Shown in pieces: positions 22,379-30,920 of a stretch of DNA of 37,311 bases. The stretch covers positions 177,431,542 through 177,468,852 of the forward strand of contig JBOZIK010000001.1 in NCBI GenBank assembly GCA_051453625.1, read 5' to 3'. A program made the translations under genes and the position numbers. This DNA comes from Welwitschia mirabilis (taxonomy: Eukaryota; Gnetophyta; Gnetopsida; Welwitschiales). Each line of letters starts with the position of its first letter. Positions within the stretch are counted from its first letter, which is position 1. The notes below the pieces were generated by a model that saw only the letters and a program-made list of their open reading frames with translations, did not search any database and was not told the DNA's origin.

Positions 22379-23601
22379 ATGAGCCATTTCAACTTTTGAG
22401 CCTATGGACCTAGGCCTTTTTCGAAGAATGCCTTACCCTATGGGAAAAAATATAGGGAGTGGGATGGAAACCTCTTTTGCACAAGTTGAGAGGAGATATG
22501 GGGGCTAATATTACCCCCTTTTACAGGTGATGAAGAGGAGGCTGAACTACTTTTAGAAGAATTCTAATAGCAATTTCTGAAGAATATTTCTCTAGACGAC
22601 TGGAGATTCTAGTAGAAGGAGAGTGTATCCCATTTGGAAGTAGAGGGAAACGAGAAGTTTTATACTTATTTCCTAGTGGAGTTTCTAAACTACCCAGTGA
22701 ACACACTAGCAGGAAGGCGTTACCGCCCCCTTGGGGACTTGAAGCAGAACGTATGAATTGATATTTCATTCAATCAGGAAATTGTTCTAAGCTTTTAGAT
22801 ATCCATTTCACATTTCTTAAAGCTCTCGACCTGGGATGCCAAGTAAATCTTCCTTATTTTTTCATTTAATTTCTCAAATGCAAATACTCCTCAAAGAACT
22901 CAAGATTAATCTTGACCCTATGAAAAGTAGCTTAAGAAGCTCAGGCCAGAGAGGCCTCTTTCCCTTCTTCCCATCATCGCTCTTATCGAATCCTCCCAGG
23001 AGATCATCTAATAAAGTTCCTCCTCTATCACAACTCTACTTCTGAGGAAACGAAAGCTTAATCTAGCTCTAGCAAGAAGGCGGCATCTTCGTCCCTAGGT
23101 CACTAAGAGGGACAGTCTTCACCCTCGGCCCATCAGAAGACTCCTGAGGAGCATCCTCCTAGCCTAGCCCAACAACCATCTCCAGCTCACTTTTCTACCC
23201 CTCAAGATCAAGGTGGACATGCTAAACCCTCTCCTCCTTCAGCTTTGGGCCCTAACTCTTGCCAGAGCTCCACTTTTGACTCATCGTCGGTGGACGTTCT
23301 ACCCCAATCTCAGGAAGACCTTGATATGAATGTAGCCAAATGGGAGATCCTTCTAGTAATGATTCATGGGTTGAAAAGGTATCCATTTATTACTATGGGT
23401 CTCTCTCACAGAGCTCTGCCCTAGGCCATAAAGTCAACTTATAGGAAGAAAGCTCTTCGCCTCTGTTCAGATAAAAATCCGGTAGGTGTTAAGGAATTTA
23501 AAGAAATAAATTAAGCTTTTGAAGTTCTTTCAGATGACCCGAGCAGATTCCTCCTTCAACACAACCACTATAATATGTTTTCTTTCTGTAGAGGACTGTA
23601 A
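22379..23601 (+). pseudogene. LINE ORF3 with C-terminal J-domain, copy B
   Basis: Follows ORF2 directly. N-terminal half: LLHKLRGD, EEYFSRRLEILVEGECIPF, GVSKLPSEHTSRKALPPPWG and FLKALDLGCQVNLPYFF. Then a Ser/Pro/Gln-rich linker (KTPEEHPPSLAQQPSPAHFS) open from 23107 to 23421. The J-domain follows: MGLSHRALP, AIKSTYRKKALRL, CSDKNP at the HPD position, KEFKEIN, AFEVLSDDPSRFLLQHNH, ending at TAA 23599. Two internal stops (TAG 23422, one TAA) stand where Gln is expected. The fit covers helices I to IV of a J-domain. Its function in the element is unknown. Confidence 0.8.
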
Positions 23602-23945
23602 TCCTCTCTCTCTTCTTGACTTATCCCATCTAACTCTGAGTTCTCTAATAGTTCTGATTTTAATGGGCATTTTTTCCCCCGTCTTTCAGTAGTTCCGAGT
23701 CTTATTTTATCTGTTTATGCTAGTTTTTACATCCCTATAGACAATTTCTTATTACTTTGTTGTCGAGGGGTAGTATCGCCCCTTTTTGGCTACTGTTTAG
23801 TTCCCCTTTACCAACTAGTAATTTATGTCACTATTATGAAAAGTTCATTTCTAGTTTAATTCGCTCTTACCCTCAAGCGGTTTCGCCCCCTAATGTACAT
23901 TTCCTAGTTTAATATATATCCTTTTTTCAAAAAATAATAATAATA
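23602..23945 (+). other. LINE family 1 3' UTR and tail, copy B
   Basis: Contains the AGAGGACTGTAATCCTCT hairpin at the ORF3 stop and repeated blocks such as GAGGGGTAGTATCGCCCC and GCGGTTTCGCCCCC. Ends TGTACATTTCCTAGTTTAAT, then a T-run and A-rich tail. Confidence 0.75.
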
Positions 23946-24387
23946 AATAAAACTTTATTAGATAAAGAAATTTATTACATCATTACTCAAAAACATAATA
24001 AAAACCTTACTCAAACTACTTAAAGTTAAGAAATAGATTACTTTTCTAAAGTAACCTAATTTTTGAAATGGCTTGAGAAATTCTTCTTTTTCTTGGAGTG
24101 TCTAGTTTTTAATAACCCTGTAGAACTCTTACCTAGGAGCAGTAGGTGCATTTCACTTAAAGATTCTGATAGCATGCTTATTTCTTCTAGGTGAGCTTAC
24201 CAAAAATTCTTGCAAGGCTTTACATTTGATATCATTTTTCTATATTCTTCTTCTCAAATCTTAGTATAGCTAGACTAAGTATAGAATTTGTACCTTAAAG
24301 CTAATCAACTTTCTTTTCTAATGCTTACATTCGTCCAGCTAATTTGCCTAAGAGAACATCATAAACTAAGTCTCCTTGATTAAGTTG
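23946..24387. other. AT-rich DNA with a decayed coiled-coil tail on the minus strand
   Basis: The minus strand from 24387 to about 24290 continues the frame of the ORF at 24388-24720 after its stop. It reads DLVYDVLLGKLAGRM and ALEKKVD with further stops, a pattern that fits a short coiled coil. The remainder shows nothing recognisable. Confidence 0.4.
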
Positions 24388-24720
24388 TCAACTTAATTTA
24401 TCTAACCTAACCCTTACATATTTGACTGTTGAATGATAAATCATGGGACCAAAATTTGAAGGAATAACCCCTTTCTCAAAGAGTTCTCTACTAGCTTCAG
24501 TAATGAAGGAATCCAATGTAAAGACTTTGATAGTTGATTTATAATCAAAATATAATGAGTATTGCACCGCATTTTCAGATCCAATAGCAATCTGAGGTAA
24601 TTGGGATTTTACACTTCTAATATACATATTAATTTGTATAGAAACTAAGTTAAAAATATAATGCTTCACATTTTTAACACTTAAAGCAGTAATGGCAAAG
24701 TGAGGAGAAGTAGATGCCAT
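24388..24720 (-). CDS. Hypothetical 110-codon ORF, possibly the front of a longer decayed protein
   Basis: Longest uninterrupted non-LINE frame with a plausible start (MASTSPHFAITALSVKNVK). It is rich in alternating hydrophobic residues with few helix formers, suggesting beta strands, and has no membrane segment or known catalytic motif. After the stop the same frame continues as a coiled-coil-like segment with four more stops, so the original protein was longer. It lies between LINE copies on the opposite strand. I do not recognise it. A retroelement or endogenous pararetrovirus protein is possible but unsupported. Confidence 0.35.
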   Translation of the reverse strand: MASTSPHFAITALSVKNVKHYIFNLVSIQINMYIRSVKSQLPQIAIGSENAVQYSLYFDYKSTIKVFTLDSFITEASRELFEKGVIPSNFGPMIYHSTVKYVRVRLDKLS

Positions 24721-24970
24721 AAGGATTGAATAGAAAGGAATAGTAAGGATTAAATAAGATTGAGTGGAGAAACTCTAAGACCTAGTATGGAGAATGATGA
24801 ATAGTTAACATGAAGGAATAAAATTTATAGCATAAGCCTTGTTTAACATAGTTGAAAAGTGTGGTTTATCTTGACGTGTGTTCAGTAATGAAGTAAAAGA
24901 TTTTGAAGGAATTACACACCTATTCTATCCAATATCTGAGATGTATCAAGCATACAACAATGATTTTCAT
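24721..24970. other. Short AT-rich flank, nothing recognised
   Basis: Upstream side of the minus-strand ORF; no clear promoter element. Ends at an assembly gap. Confidence 0.4.
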
Positions 24971-25070
24971 NNNNNNNNNNNNNNNNNNNNNNNNNNNNNN
25001 NNNNNNNNNNNNNNNNNNNNNNNNNNNNNNNNNNNNNNNNNNNNNNNNNNNNNNNNNNNNNNNNNNNNNN
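24971..25070. other. Assembly gap (100 N)
   Basis: Lies at the left end of LINE copy 3, so how far that copy extends upstream is unknown. Confidence 0.95.
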
Positions 25071-26206
25071 AATACAGGAAATGGGATGGGAACCTCTTTT
25101 GCATAAGCTGAGAGGAGGTATGTGGGCTGATATCGCCCCCTTTTATAGGTGATGAAAAGGAGGTCAAACTACTTTTAGAAGAATACTAATAGAAATTTTT
25201 AAAGAATATTTCTCTAGACTACTGGAGATTCCAATAGAAGGCAAGTGTATCCTATTTAGAAGCAGAGGCTAATGAGAAGCTTTATACTTCTTTCCTAGTG
25301 GAGTTTCTAAACTACCCAGTGGACACATTAGTAGGAAGATGTTATCGCCCCCTTGGGGACTTGGTGCAGAACTTATGGATTAATATTTCATTCAATCAGG
25401 AAATTGTTCTAAGCTCTTAGGTATCCATTTCGCATTTCTTAAAGCTCTTAACCTAGGATGCTAGGTGAATCTTCCATATTTTTTCATTTAAGTTCTTAAA
25501 CACAAAGACTCCTCAAGGCACTCAGAATTAATCCTGGACCTATGAAGAGTAACTCAAAAGACTTGAGCTAGAGAGGCCACTTTCCCTTATCAAACTCCCC
25601 CAGGAGATCATCTAATAGAAGTCCCTCTTCTGTCAGGAATCCTACTTCTAAGGAAATGGAAGCTCAATCTAGCCCTAATAAGAGGGGGACGTATTTATTC
25701 CCAAGTCACTCAGAGGGACCGTCTTCATCCCCAGCCCATTAGAAGACTCCCAAGAAGCATTCACCTAGCCCAACCCAAGAACCATCTCTAGCTCATCATC
25801 CTCCCCTCAGGAATAAGGTGAAGATGCTCAACCCTCTCCTTCTTCAGCTTTAGGCCCTAGGTCTTTCTAGAGCTCCACTTCTGACTCATTGTTAGTGGAA
25901 GTTCTACTCCAACCTTAGGAAGAGCTTGATATGAATGTAGCCAGACGGGAGGTCCTGCTAGTAATGATTCAGAGGTTAAAAAGGTATTCATTCATTACCA
26001 TGGTTCTCTCTCACTGAGCTCTATCCGAGGTTATAAAGTTGACTTACAGGAATAAATCTCTTCACCTTCATCTAGATAAAAAATCCAATAGGTTCTGAAG
26101 AATTTAAAGAAATAAATCAAGCTTTTGAAATCCTTTTATATGACTTGGGTAGATTCCTCCTCGAACACAACCATTATAATATGTTTTCCTTTTGTTAAGG
26201 ACTATA
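25071..26206 (+). pseudogene. LINE ORF3 with J-domain, copy 3
   Basis: Reads EYFSRLLEIP, GVSKLPSGHISRK, PPWGLGAELMD, YFIQSGNCSKLLGIHFAFLK in one frame. After the linker the J-domain reads SFITMVLSH, VIKLTYRNKSLHLHLDK. The signature is HLD, one C-to-T step from HPD. A one-base insertion after it shifts the frame. The last block is FLLEHNHYN. Several stops are present. Confidence 0.75.
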
Positions 26207-26546
26207 ATCCTTTCTCTTCTTGGCTTTTTTTGTCTAACTCTGAGTTCTCTATAAGTTATGGTATCAAGGGGCATTTTCACCCCTATCTTCTAGCAGTTCT
26301 AAGTCTTATTTTATCTGTTTTTGCTAGTATTTTCATCCATATAATTAGTTTCTTGTTTCTTTATCAACGAGAAGTAGTCTCGCCAATTTTTTGACTACCA
26401 TTTAATTTCCCTTCAATGATTAGTAGGTTCATCTACTATTTTAAACAGTTTAGTTTTAGTTTAATTCGTTGTTTCCCTCAGGCGGTCTTGCCCCCTGATG
26501 TACATTTCCTAGTTTAATATATATACTCCTTTTAAAAAAAAAAAAC
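25071..26546 (+). mobile_element. LINE family 1, copy 3 (ORF3 and 3' end)
   Basis: Enters from the gap at the start of ORF3 and ends with the shared 3' UTR and an A-run (near 26534-26546). Fits 5' truncation typical of target-primed reverse transcription, though the gap hides the true start. Confidence 0.85.
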
Positions 26547-27350
26547 ATAATTATAACATAATAAAACTATATTTTTACTATTACTAAATAAACATACATC
26601 AAATTACTAAAATTATTTGTAATTAACACTCATAAATGTAAAATTTGTAAATTGAAAAAGGCCTTACATGTAAATTAATAAGTTTAATTTAGATCAAAAC
26701 TTGTATATGAAATAACCTAAAATAGTAACTAAATAATAAGATTGATATCATATCTGCCTAAAATTTCATAATAGGAGATGTAAAAAAGCACTTGAGTAAG
26801 GGGTAAAAAAAAAAAAGTAAGAGAATAAACAAGATTTCAAAAATAGTATTTTATTTTTCTCTTCCATTTTAACATTGGAGTTTTCCAAAAATAGTATTTT
26901 ATTTTTCTCTTCCATTTTAACATTGGAGTTTTCTTTTATAAGTAAGAAAATTCAACTAGGTTTCCTCTAGGAATTTTATGTTTCCTAAATATAATATCAT
27001 GGTGTAATTTATTAGTGTCTTAGTGATTCCCTTCTCAATGCAAAAATATGCTCTCTTCTAAAAAAATTAGAATGTCTTAAAAAAATTTAGAAATATGGCC
27101 TATAACGAATCATTCTCAAATAAGTTATCATGTGAGAAAACTACTTCATAGAGAAGTAATTAGAATTTTTAATACATCCTGTAGCATTAGGATTCATGCA
27201 TTACATATTGCTAAGATCAAGAACCCTAGAGGAATAGGTGAATAGGTTCCTTTAAAACTCAATGATTAATCTAAAATAAAACTATTTGAAAACACAACTT
27301 GCATATGAAAATAAATCAATCTAGGATGTGCACAAAAGAATAAGATACTG
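26547..27350. other. AT-rich DNA with a recent tandem duplication
   Basis: No coding block. Contains a perfect 48-base duplication and, near 27220, the words AACCCTAGAGGAATAGGTGAATAGG, resembling a phrase common in plant dispersed repeats; this is only an impression. Confidence 0.4.
26838..26933 (+). repeat. Perfect 48-base tandem duplication
   Basis: Two identical adjacent units, 26838-26885 and 26886-26933, each starting CAAAAATAGTATTTTATTTT. Identity in otherwise decayed DNA implies a recent event, or an assembly artefact. Confidence 0.95.
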
Positions 27351-27450
27351 NNNNNNNNNNNNNNNNNNNNNNNNNNNNNNNNNNNNNNNNNNNNNNNNNN
27401 NNNNNNNNNNNNNNNNNNNNNNNNNNNNNNNNNNNNNNNNNNNNNNNNNN
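27351..27450. other. Assembly gap (100 N)
   Basis: Lies at the left end of LINE copy 4. Confidence 0.95.
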
Positions 27451-27778
27451 TTCTGACTCATCATCGGTGGAAGTTCTACCCTAACCTTAGGAAGATCTTG
27501 ATATGAATGCAGCCAGACGGGAGGTCTTGCTAGCAATGATTCAGGGGTTAAAAATGTGTTCATTTATTACCATGGGTATCTCTCATTAAAATCTATCCCA
27601 ATCCATAAAGTCAACTTATAGGAAGAAAGCTCTTCGTCTCTATCTAGATAAAAATTCGGTAGGTGCTAAAGAATTTAAAGAAATAAATCAAGCTTTTGAA
27701 GTTCTTTCAAATGACCTGGGCAGATTCCTCCTCAAACACAACCATGATAATATGTTTACTTTCTGTAGAGGACTATAA
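27451..27778 (+). pseudogene. LINE ORF3 J-domain, copy 4
   Basis: One of the cleanest J-domains in the window. From ATG 27503 the frame reads MNAARREVLLAMIQGLK, SFITMGISH, then one stop, then SIKSTYRKKALRLYLDKN, VGAKEFKEINQAFEVLSND, GRFLLKHNHDN and the terminal RGL before TAA 27776. That is 92 codons with a single internal stop and no indel. The HPD position reads YLD. Confidence 0.8.
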
Positions 27779-28117
27779 TCCTCTCTCTTCTTGGCTTCTT
27801 TCATCTAACTCTGAGTTCTCTATAGGTTCTGGTTTCAAGGGGAGTTTTCGCCTCCATCTTTCAGCAGTTCTAAGTCTTATTTTATCTGTTTATGCTAGTG
27901 TTTGCATCCCTATAGGTAATGTCTTATTTCTTTGTCATCGAGGGGCAGTATTGCCCCCTTTTGGCTACTATTTAGTTCTCCTTTACTGATTAGTAGTTTT
28001 ATTTTTTATTATGAATAGTTTAATTCTAGTTTAATTCGCTGTTACCCTCGGGAAGTTTTGCCCCTGATGTATATTTTCTAGTTTAATATATATACTCTTT
28101 TTCAAAAAAAAAAAGAA
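27451..28117 (+). mobile_element. LINE family 1, copy 4 (end of ORF3 and 3' end)
   Basis: Enters from the gap in the ORF3 linker and ends in an A-run at about 28106-28117. Its 3' tail abuts the inverted copy 5 close to that copy's ORF3 stop, so copy 4 probably inserted into copy 5. Confidence 0.85.
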
Positions 28118-28916
28118 AAATCCTCTATAGAAAGGAAAAAGATTAGAATAATTGTGTTCTAGCAAAAAGTAGATTATTTTATTAGATAGCACTTTAAAGG
28201 CCTGATTTATCTTTTTGAATTCTTTAGCACCTACTTGATTTTTATCTGGATGTAGTCTAAGAGTGGTTTTTTTTGTAGCTAGACTTAATGGCTTGAGGAA
28301 GGGCTTTGTGGGATATTCCTAATGTGACGAAGTTGTATCTCTTAGTTTATGGATTATTGTAAGCATGACTTCCTGTATTGCAACATTCATATCTATATTC
28401 TCTTAAGGGTTATGCCAGATTTCTATTAAAGAAGAGTTTTTGGTTAAATTTTAAGCAAAACTAAGACTTCTTTCTAGCTGAGAAAGGCCTACTAATGTCT
28501 CCATTACTCTTGGGAGTTAGTTAGTGGATGTTCCTAAGTTATCTACTTAGCTATCTTTTATGCTATCTTTTGAGTTATCTCTTGCTAAGCTAGGGGTGAA
28601 TTCATCTCCTTTATGTGGTTTGAGGAATGGAGTTACCTCCTACTGACTGGGACTATCTTATACACCACTCCCCTTGGATTGAGAGGTTTCTTTCATGATG
28701 GCTTTTCTTTTAGAAGCTCTCCTTAGTAAAGTCTAATGGGAGCATTGCCGTGGGGGAATAGAAGGGGCCTCTCTTGCCTTAACCTCATTGGCAGCTTACC
28801 AAAGTACTAAAATTGATCCAAAATATCTAGAAGAGTCTTTTCGTTGAAGGGATTGAATAAGAAAGAAAGGTAAATTCACCTGGAGCTGTAGGTCTAAGGC
28901 TTTGGGAAACATGAAG
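28118..28916 (-). mobile_element. LINE family 1, copy 5 (inverted, ORF3 only)
   Basis: The minus strand carries ORF3 from the FLKALDLG block to the C-terminal RG block. The 3' UTR is missing because copy 4 abuts here. The 5' side runs into a gap. More divergent at DNA level than copies 3, 4 and 6, so it may be an older member or a sister subfamily. Confidence 0.8.
28120..28916 (-). pseudogene. LINE ORF3 with HPD-type J-domain, copy 5
   Basis: Reading the minus strand: FPKALDLQLQVNLPFF, SLQRKDSSRYFGSIL, a Ser/Pro-containing linker, MNVAIQEVMLTIIHKL (ATG at 28388-28390), VTLGISHKALPQAIKSSYKK, then LRLHPDKNQ with HPD encoded at 28244-28252, KEFKKINQAFKVLSN and FLLEHNYSN. An extra A in an A8 run before LRLHPD and one more small shift break the frame. 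It is the only copy that keeps HPD, the residues a J-domain needs to activate Hsp70. Confidence 0.8.
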
Positions 28917-29016
28917 NNNNNNNNNNNNNNNNNNNNNNNNNNNNNNNNNNNNNNNNNNNNNNNNNNNNNNNNNNNNNNNNNNNNNNNNNNNNNNNNNNNN
29001 NNNNNNNNNNNNNNNN
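28917..29016. other. Assembly gap (100 N)
   Basis: Separates inverted copy 5 from forward copy 6. A join between oppositely oriented copies of one repeat could be a scaffolding error. Confidence 0.95.
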
Positions 29017-29290
29017 GTTTCCGCCCCTGTCTTTCAGCAGTTCTAAGTCTTATTTTGTCCATTTATGCTAGTGTTTGCATCCCTATAGGCAGTTTCTTGT
29101 TTCTTTGTCATCGAGGGGTAGTATCGTCCCTTTTTGGCTGTTGTTTAGTTCCCCTTTACCAACTAGTAGTTTCATCTACTGTTATGAACAGCTCAGTTCT
29201 AGTTTAATTCGTTGTTACCCTCGGGCGGTTTCACCCTCTGATGTACATTTCCTAGTTTAATATATATACTCTTTTTTTCAGAAAAAAAAA
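29017..29290 (+). mobile_element. LINE family 1, copy 6 (3' UTR only)
   Basis: Matches the 3' UTR of copies 3, 4 and B, including CGAGGGGTAGTATCGTCCC, CGGGCGGTTTCACCCTC and the end CCTAGTTTAATATATATACT before TTTTTTTCAG and an A-run. Confidence 0.85.
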
Positions 29291-30420
29291 GATAATGAGA
29301 AAAATGTTGAAATAGAGAGTTTAAAATTTGAAAACTCCAAAGTAAACAGTTTACAAACTCTCATTTTTAATCTTTACACCCTAAAAATATTAGTTTCTTA
29401 ATATAATTGGCAAATTGAGGAGAAAGCTTAAAAACAGAGATTTGGATTTACCTTTACATAATTGAAGCATGAATGAAATCTCCAAATCTTTCAAGGATCT
29501 TCTTGCTTTCTTGATTGATTGTCATTTTTGAAGAAGAAGGGCACTTTGAACCCTCAAAACAAGATTCATTTCTGCCTCTTTTCTGTGTTTACAACCCCTT
29601 TTTTGATAGAGGGGACTAATCTCCTTTGATCAGCTACTAATGCCATCAGCCTAATCAGCTCCTAATCACTTATTCTTAAGAATTAAGGAAAAGGATGTTT
29701 AATCCAAGAGGATTGGTCAGATCCAATTAAAATTTTATCTGATTGAAGACTAATCACTGAATAGCAGATTAATCTTTGTTTGTTTCACACAAGATCAAAG
29801 GACAAGAATTAATAAGAGGAAGATTTGATTCCAAAACCCTATGAAAATCTATTTTATGTTTACAAGACAAGACAATAATCAATGCAAAGAGAACATTTAG
29901 CTTAAGCAAAATGGACCAACTGCTCGTTCTTTGCATTATATGTGAGATGTTGATAAGAGAGAAGCTAAAACATATGCACATGCCAAAGATAACTATGTAA
30001 GAAGAATTGTAGTTTATGAAGCAACATCAAAGATGGAATGTGGCACCCTTGCCAACAGACTAGAAAGCTTTGAAATTTAGGCAGGTTCATAGTTAGACAG
30101 ATCAAATAGTTTGCAGAAGCATTAGAGATCTAGATCATTGGAATAATCCAAAATCATTTTTTGGGTCACCTCTCATGTAGCTAAAAGACATTTAAAAATA
30201 CATTTTTCTTTGTTTTTGAAAACACTATCAAAAGATGTTTGTACATTATGAAGAACAATGCTATGATACCATATTGCATGTGCATTACACATAACAAGTC
30301 AAAGTAACTCATGAAGATCATGATATGAAGTTTCCTGAGAAAGTGCACCGCACTTGCTAGGGTCATTGGTGTGCTTGGCCTAGCAAAAACCCATGGGTGG
30401 TCCTAGTGATGTAAATGTAG
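29291..30420. other. Intergenic DNA, nothing recognised
   Basis: Less AT-extreme than the left half. Short open frames on the minus strand (near 29769-29981 and 30181-30366) have no recognisable domain. It may be old retroelement sequence, but I see no supporting motif. Confidence 0.4.
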
Positions 30421-30920
30421 GCAATTCATTTATGTCAATGGCTTGAAAAAGTCATGTTGAGGAGACATGTCATCATGTCAGCACAAAATGTCGATGCAAA
30501 ATGTCGACAATTACTTTTTTCAAAAAAGGTGAAAAGTATCAATTTCATAAGACTCATAAATAGTGTAAGCTGAAAAGAACTAAAATTAAGTAATTATAAA
30601 ACCATGTGATGTGCATAAATGAGTTGAAAGCCAATTATCACATAAGTGCCTCAAATGTACCCTTCGTAATTCTTTTTTTTCCTCTACTTTTGACCCATCG
30701 TGTGTGACATTTTGAGTTTAAGTCGTGACATGTCACAGACTTTTACTCATGGCTACATGTCACTGACTTTTTGAAAATGTCAAGGGAANNNNNNNNNCCA
30801 CAAAGACATAAACTGTGGAGGTTCATTGGGCTACATGTCACCCAATTTTGGAGACATGTCGCCCTTTTAAATCACAAGGTGGTCCATACTGGCCAACGAG
30901 TTGACAACCAAATGTCGAGG
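30421..30920. repeat. Cluster of GACATGTC-type palindromes
   Basis: At least ten ATGTC words in 500 bases. They include GACATGTC at 30464 and 30853, GTGACATGTCAC (a perfect 12-base palindrome) at 30725-30736, ACATGTCA near 30755 and 30833, and AATGTCGA at about 30487, 30500 and 30911. A 9-N run at 30789-30797 lies inside. Possibly part of an LTR promoter; function unknown. Confidence 0.55.

Larger units (their letters stand above)
19259..23945 (+). mobile_element. LINE family 1, copy B (ORF2, ORF3, 3' end)
   Basis: Starts about 20 bases before the ORF2 ATG and runs without a gap to the A-rich tail (AAAAAATAATAATAATAAAT). It is the only copy with endonuclease, RT, zf-RVT, ORF3 and 3' UTR all present in one piece, so it defines the element layout. 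Loss of ORF1 and the 5' UTR fits 5' truncation. It is dead through stops and frameshifts. Confidence 0.9.

Noticed and set aside
22836-23045. Plus-strand 69-codon frame as a gene
   Set aside because: It is an out-of-frame shadow within LINE ORF3; the conserved ORF3 frame gives matches in other copies.
26125-26394. Hydrophobic plus-strand frames here and at 27696-27989 and 28902-29207 as a small membrane protein
   Set aside because: They are alternate-frame readings over the J-domain end and the 3' UTR. The resemblance between them comes from the shared repeat, and the stop and hairpin of ORF3 lie inside.
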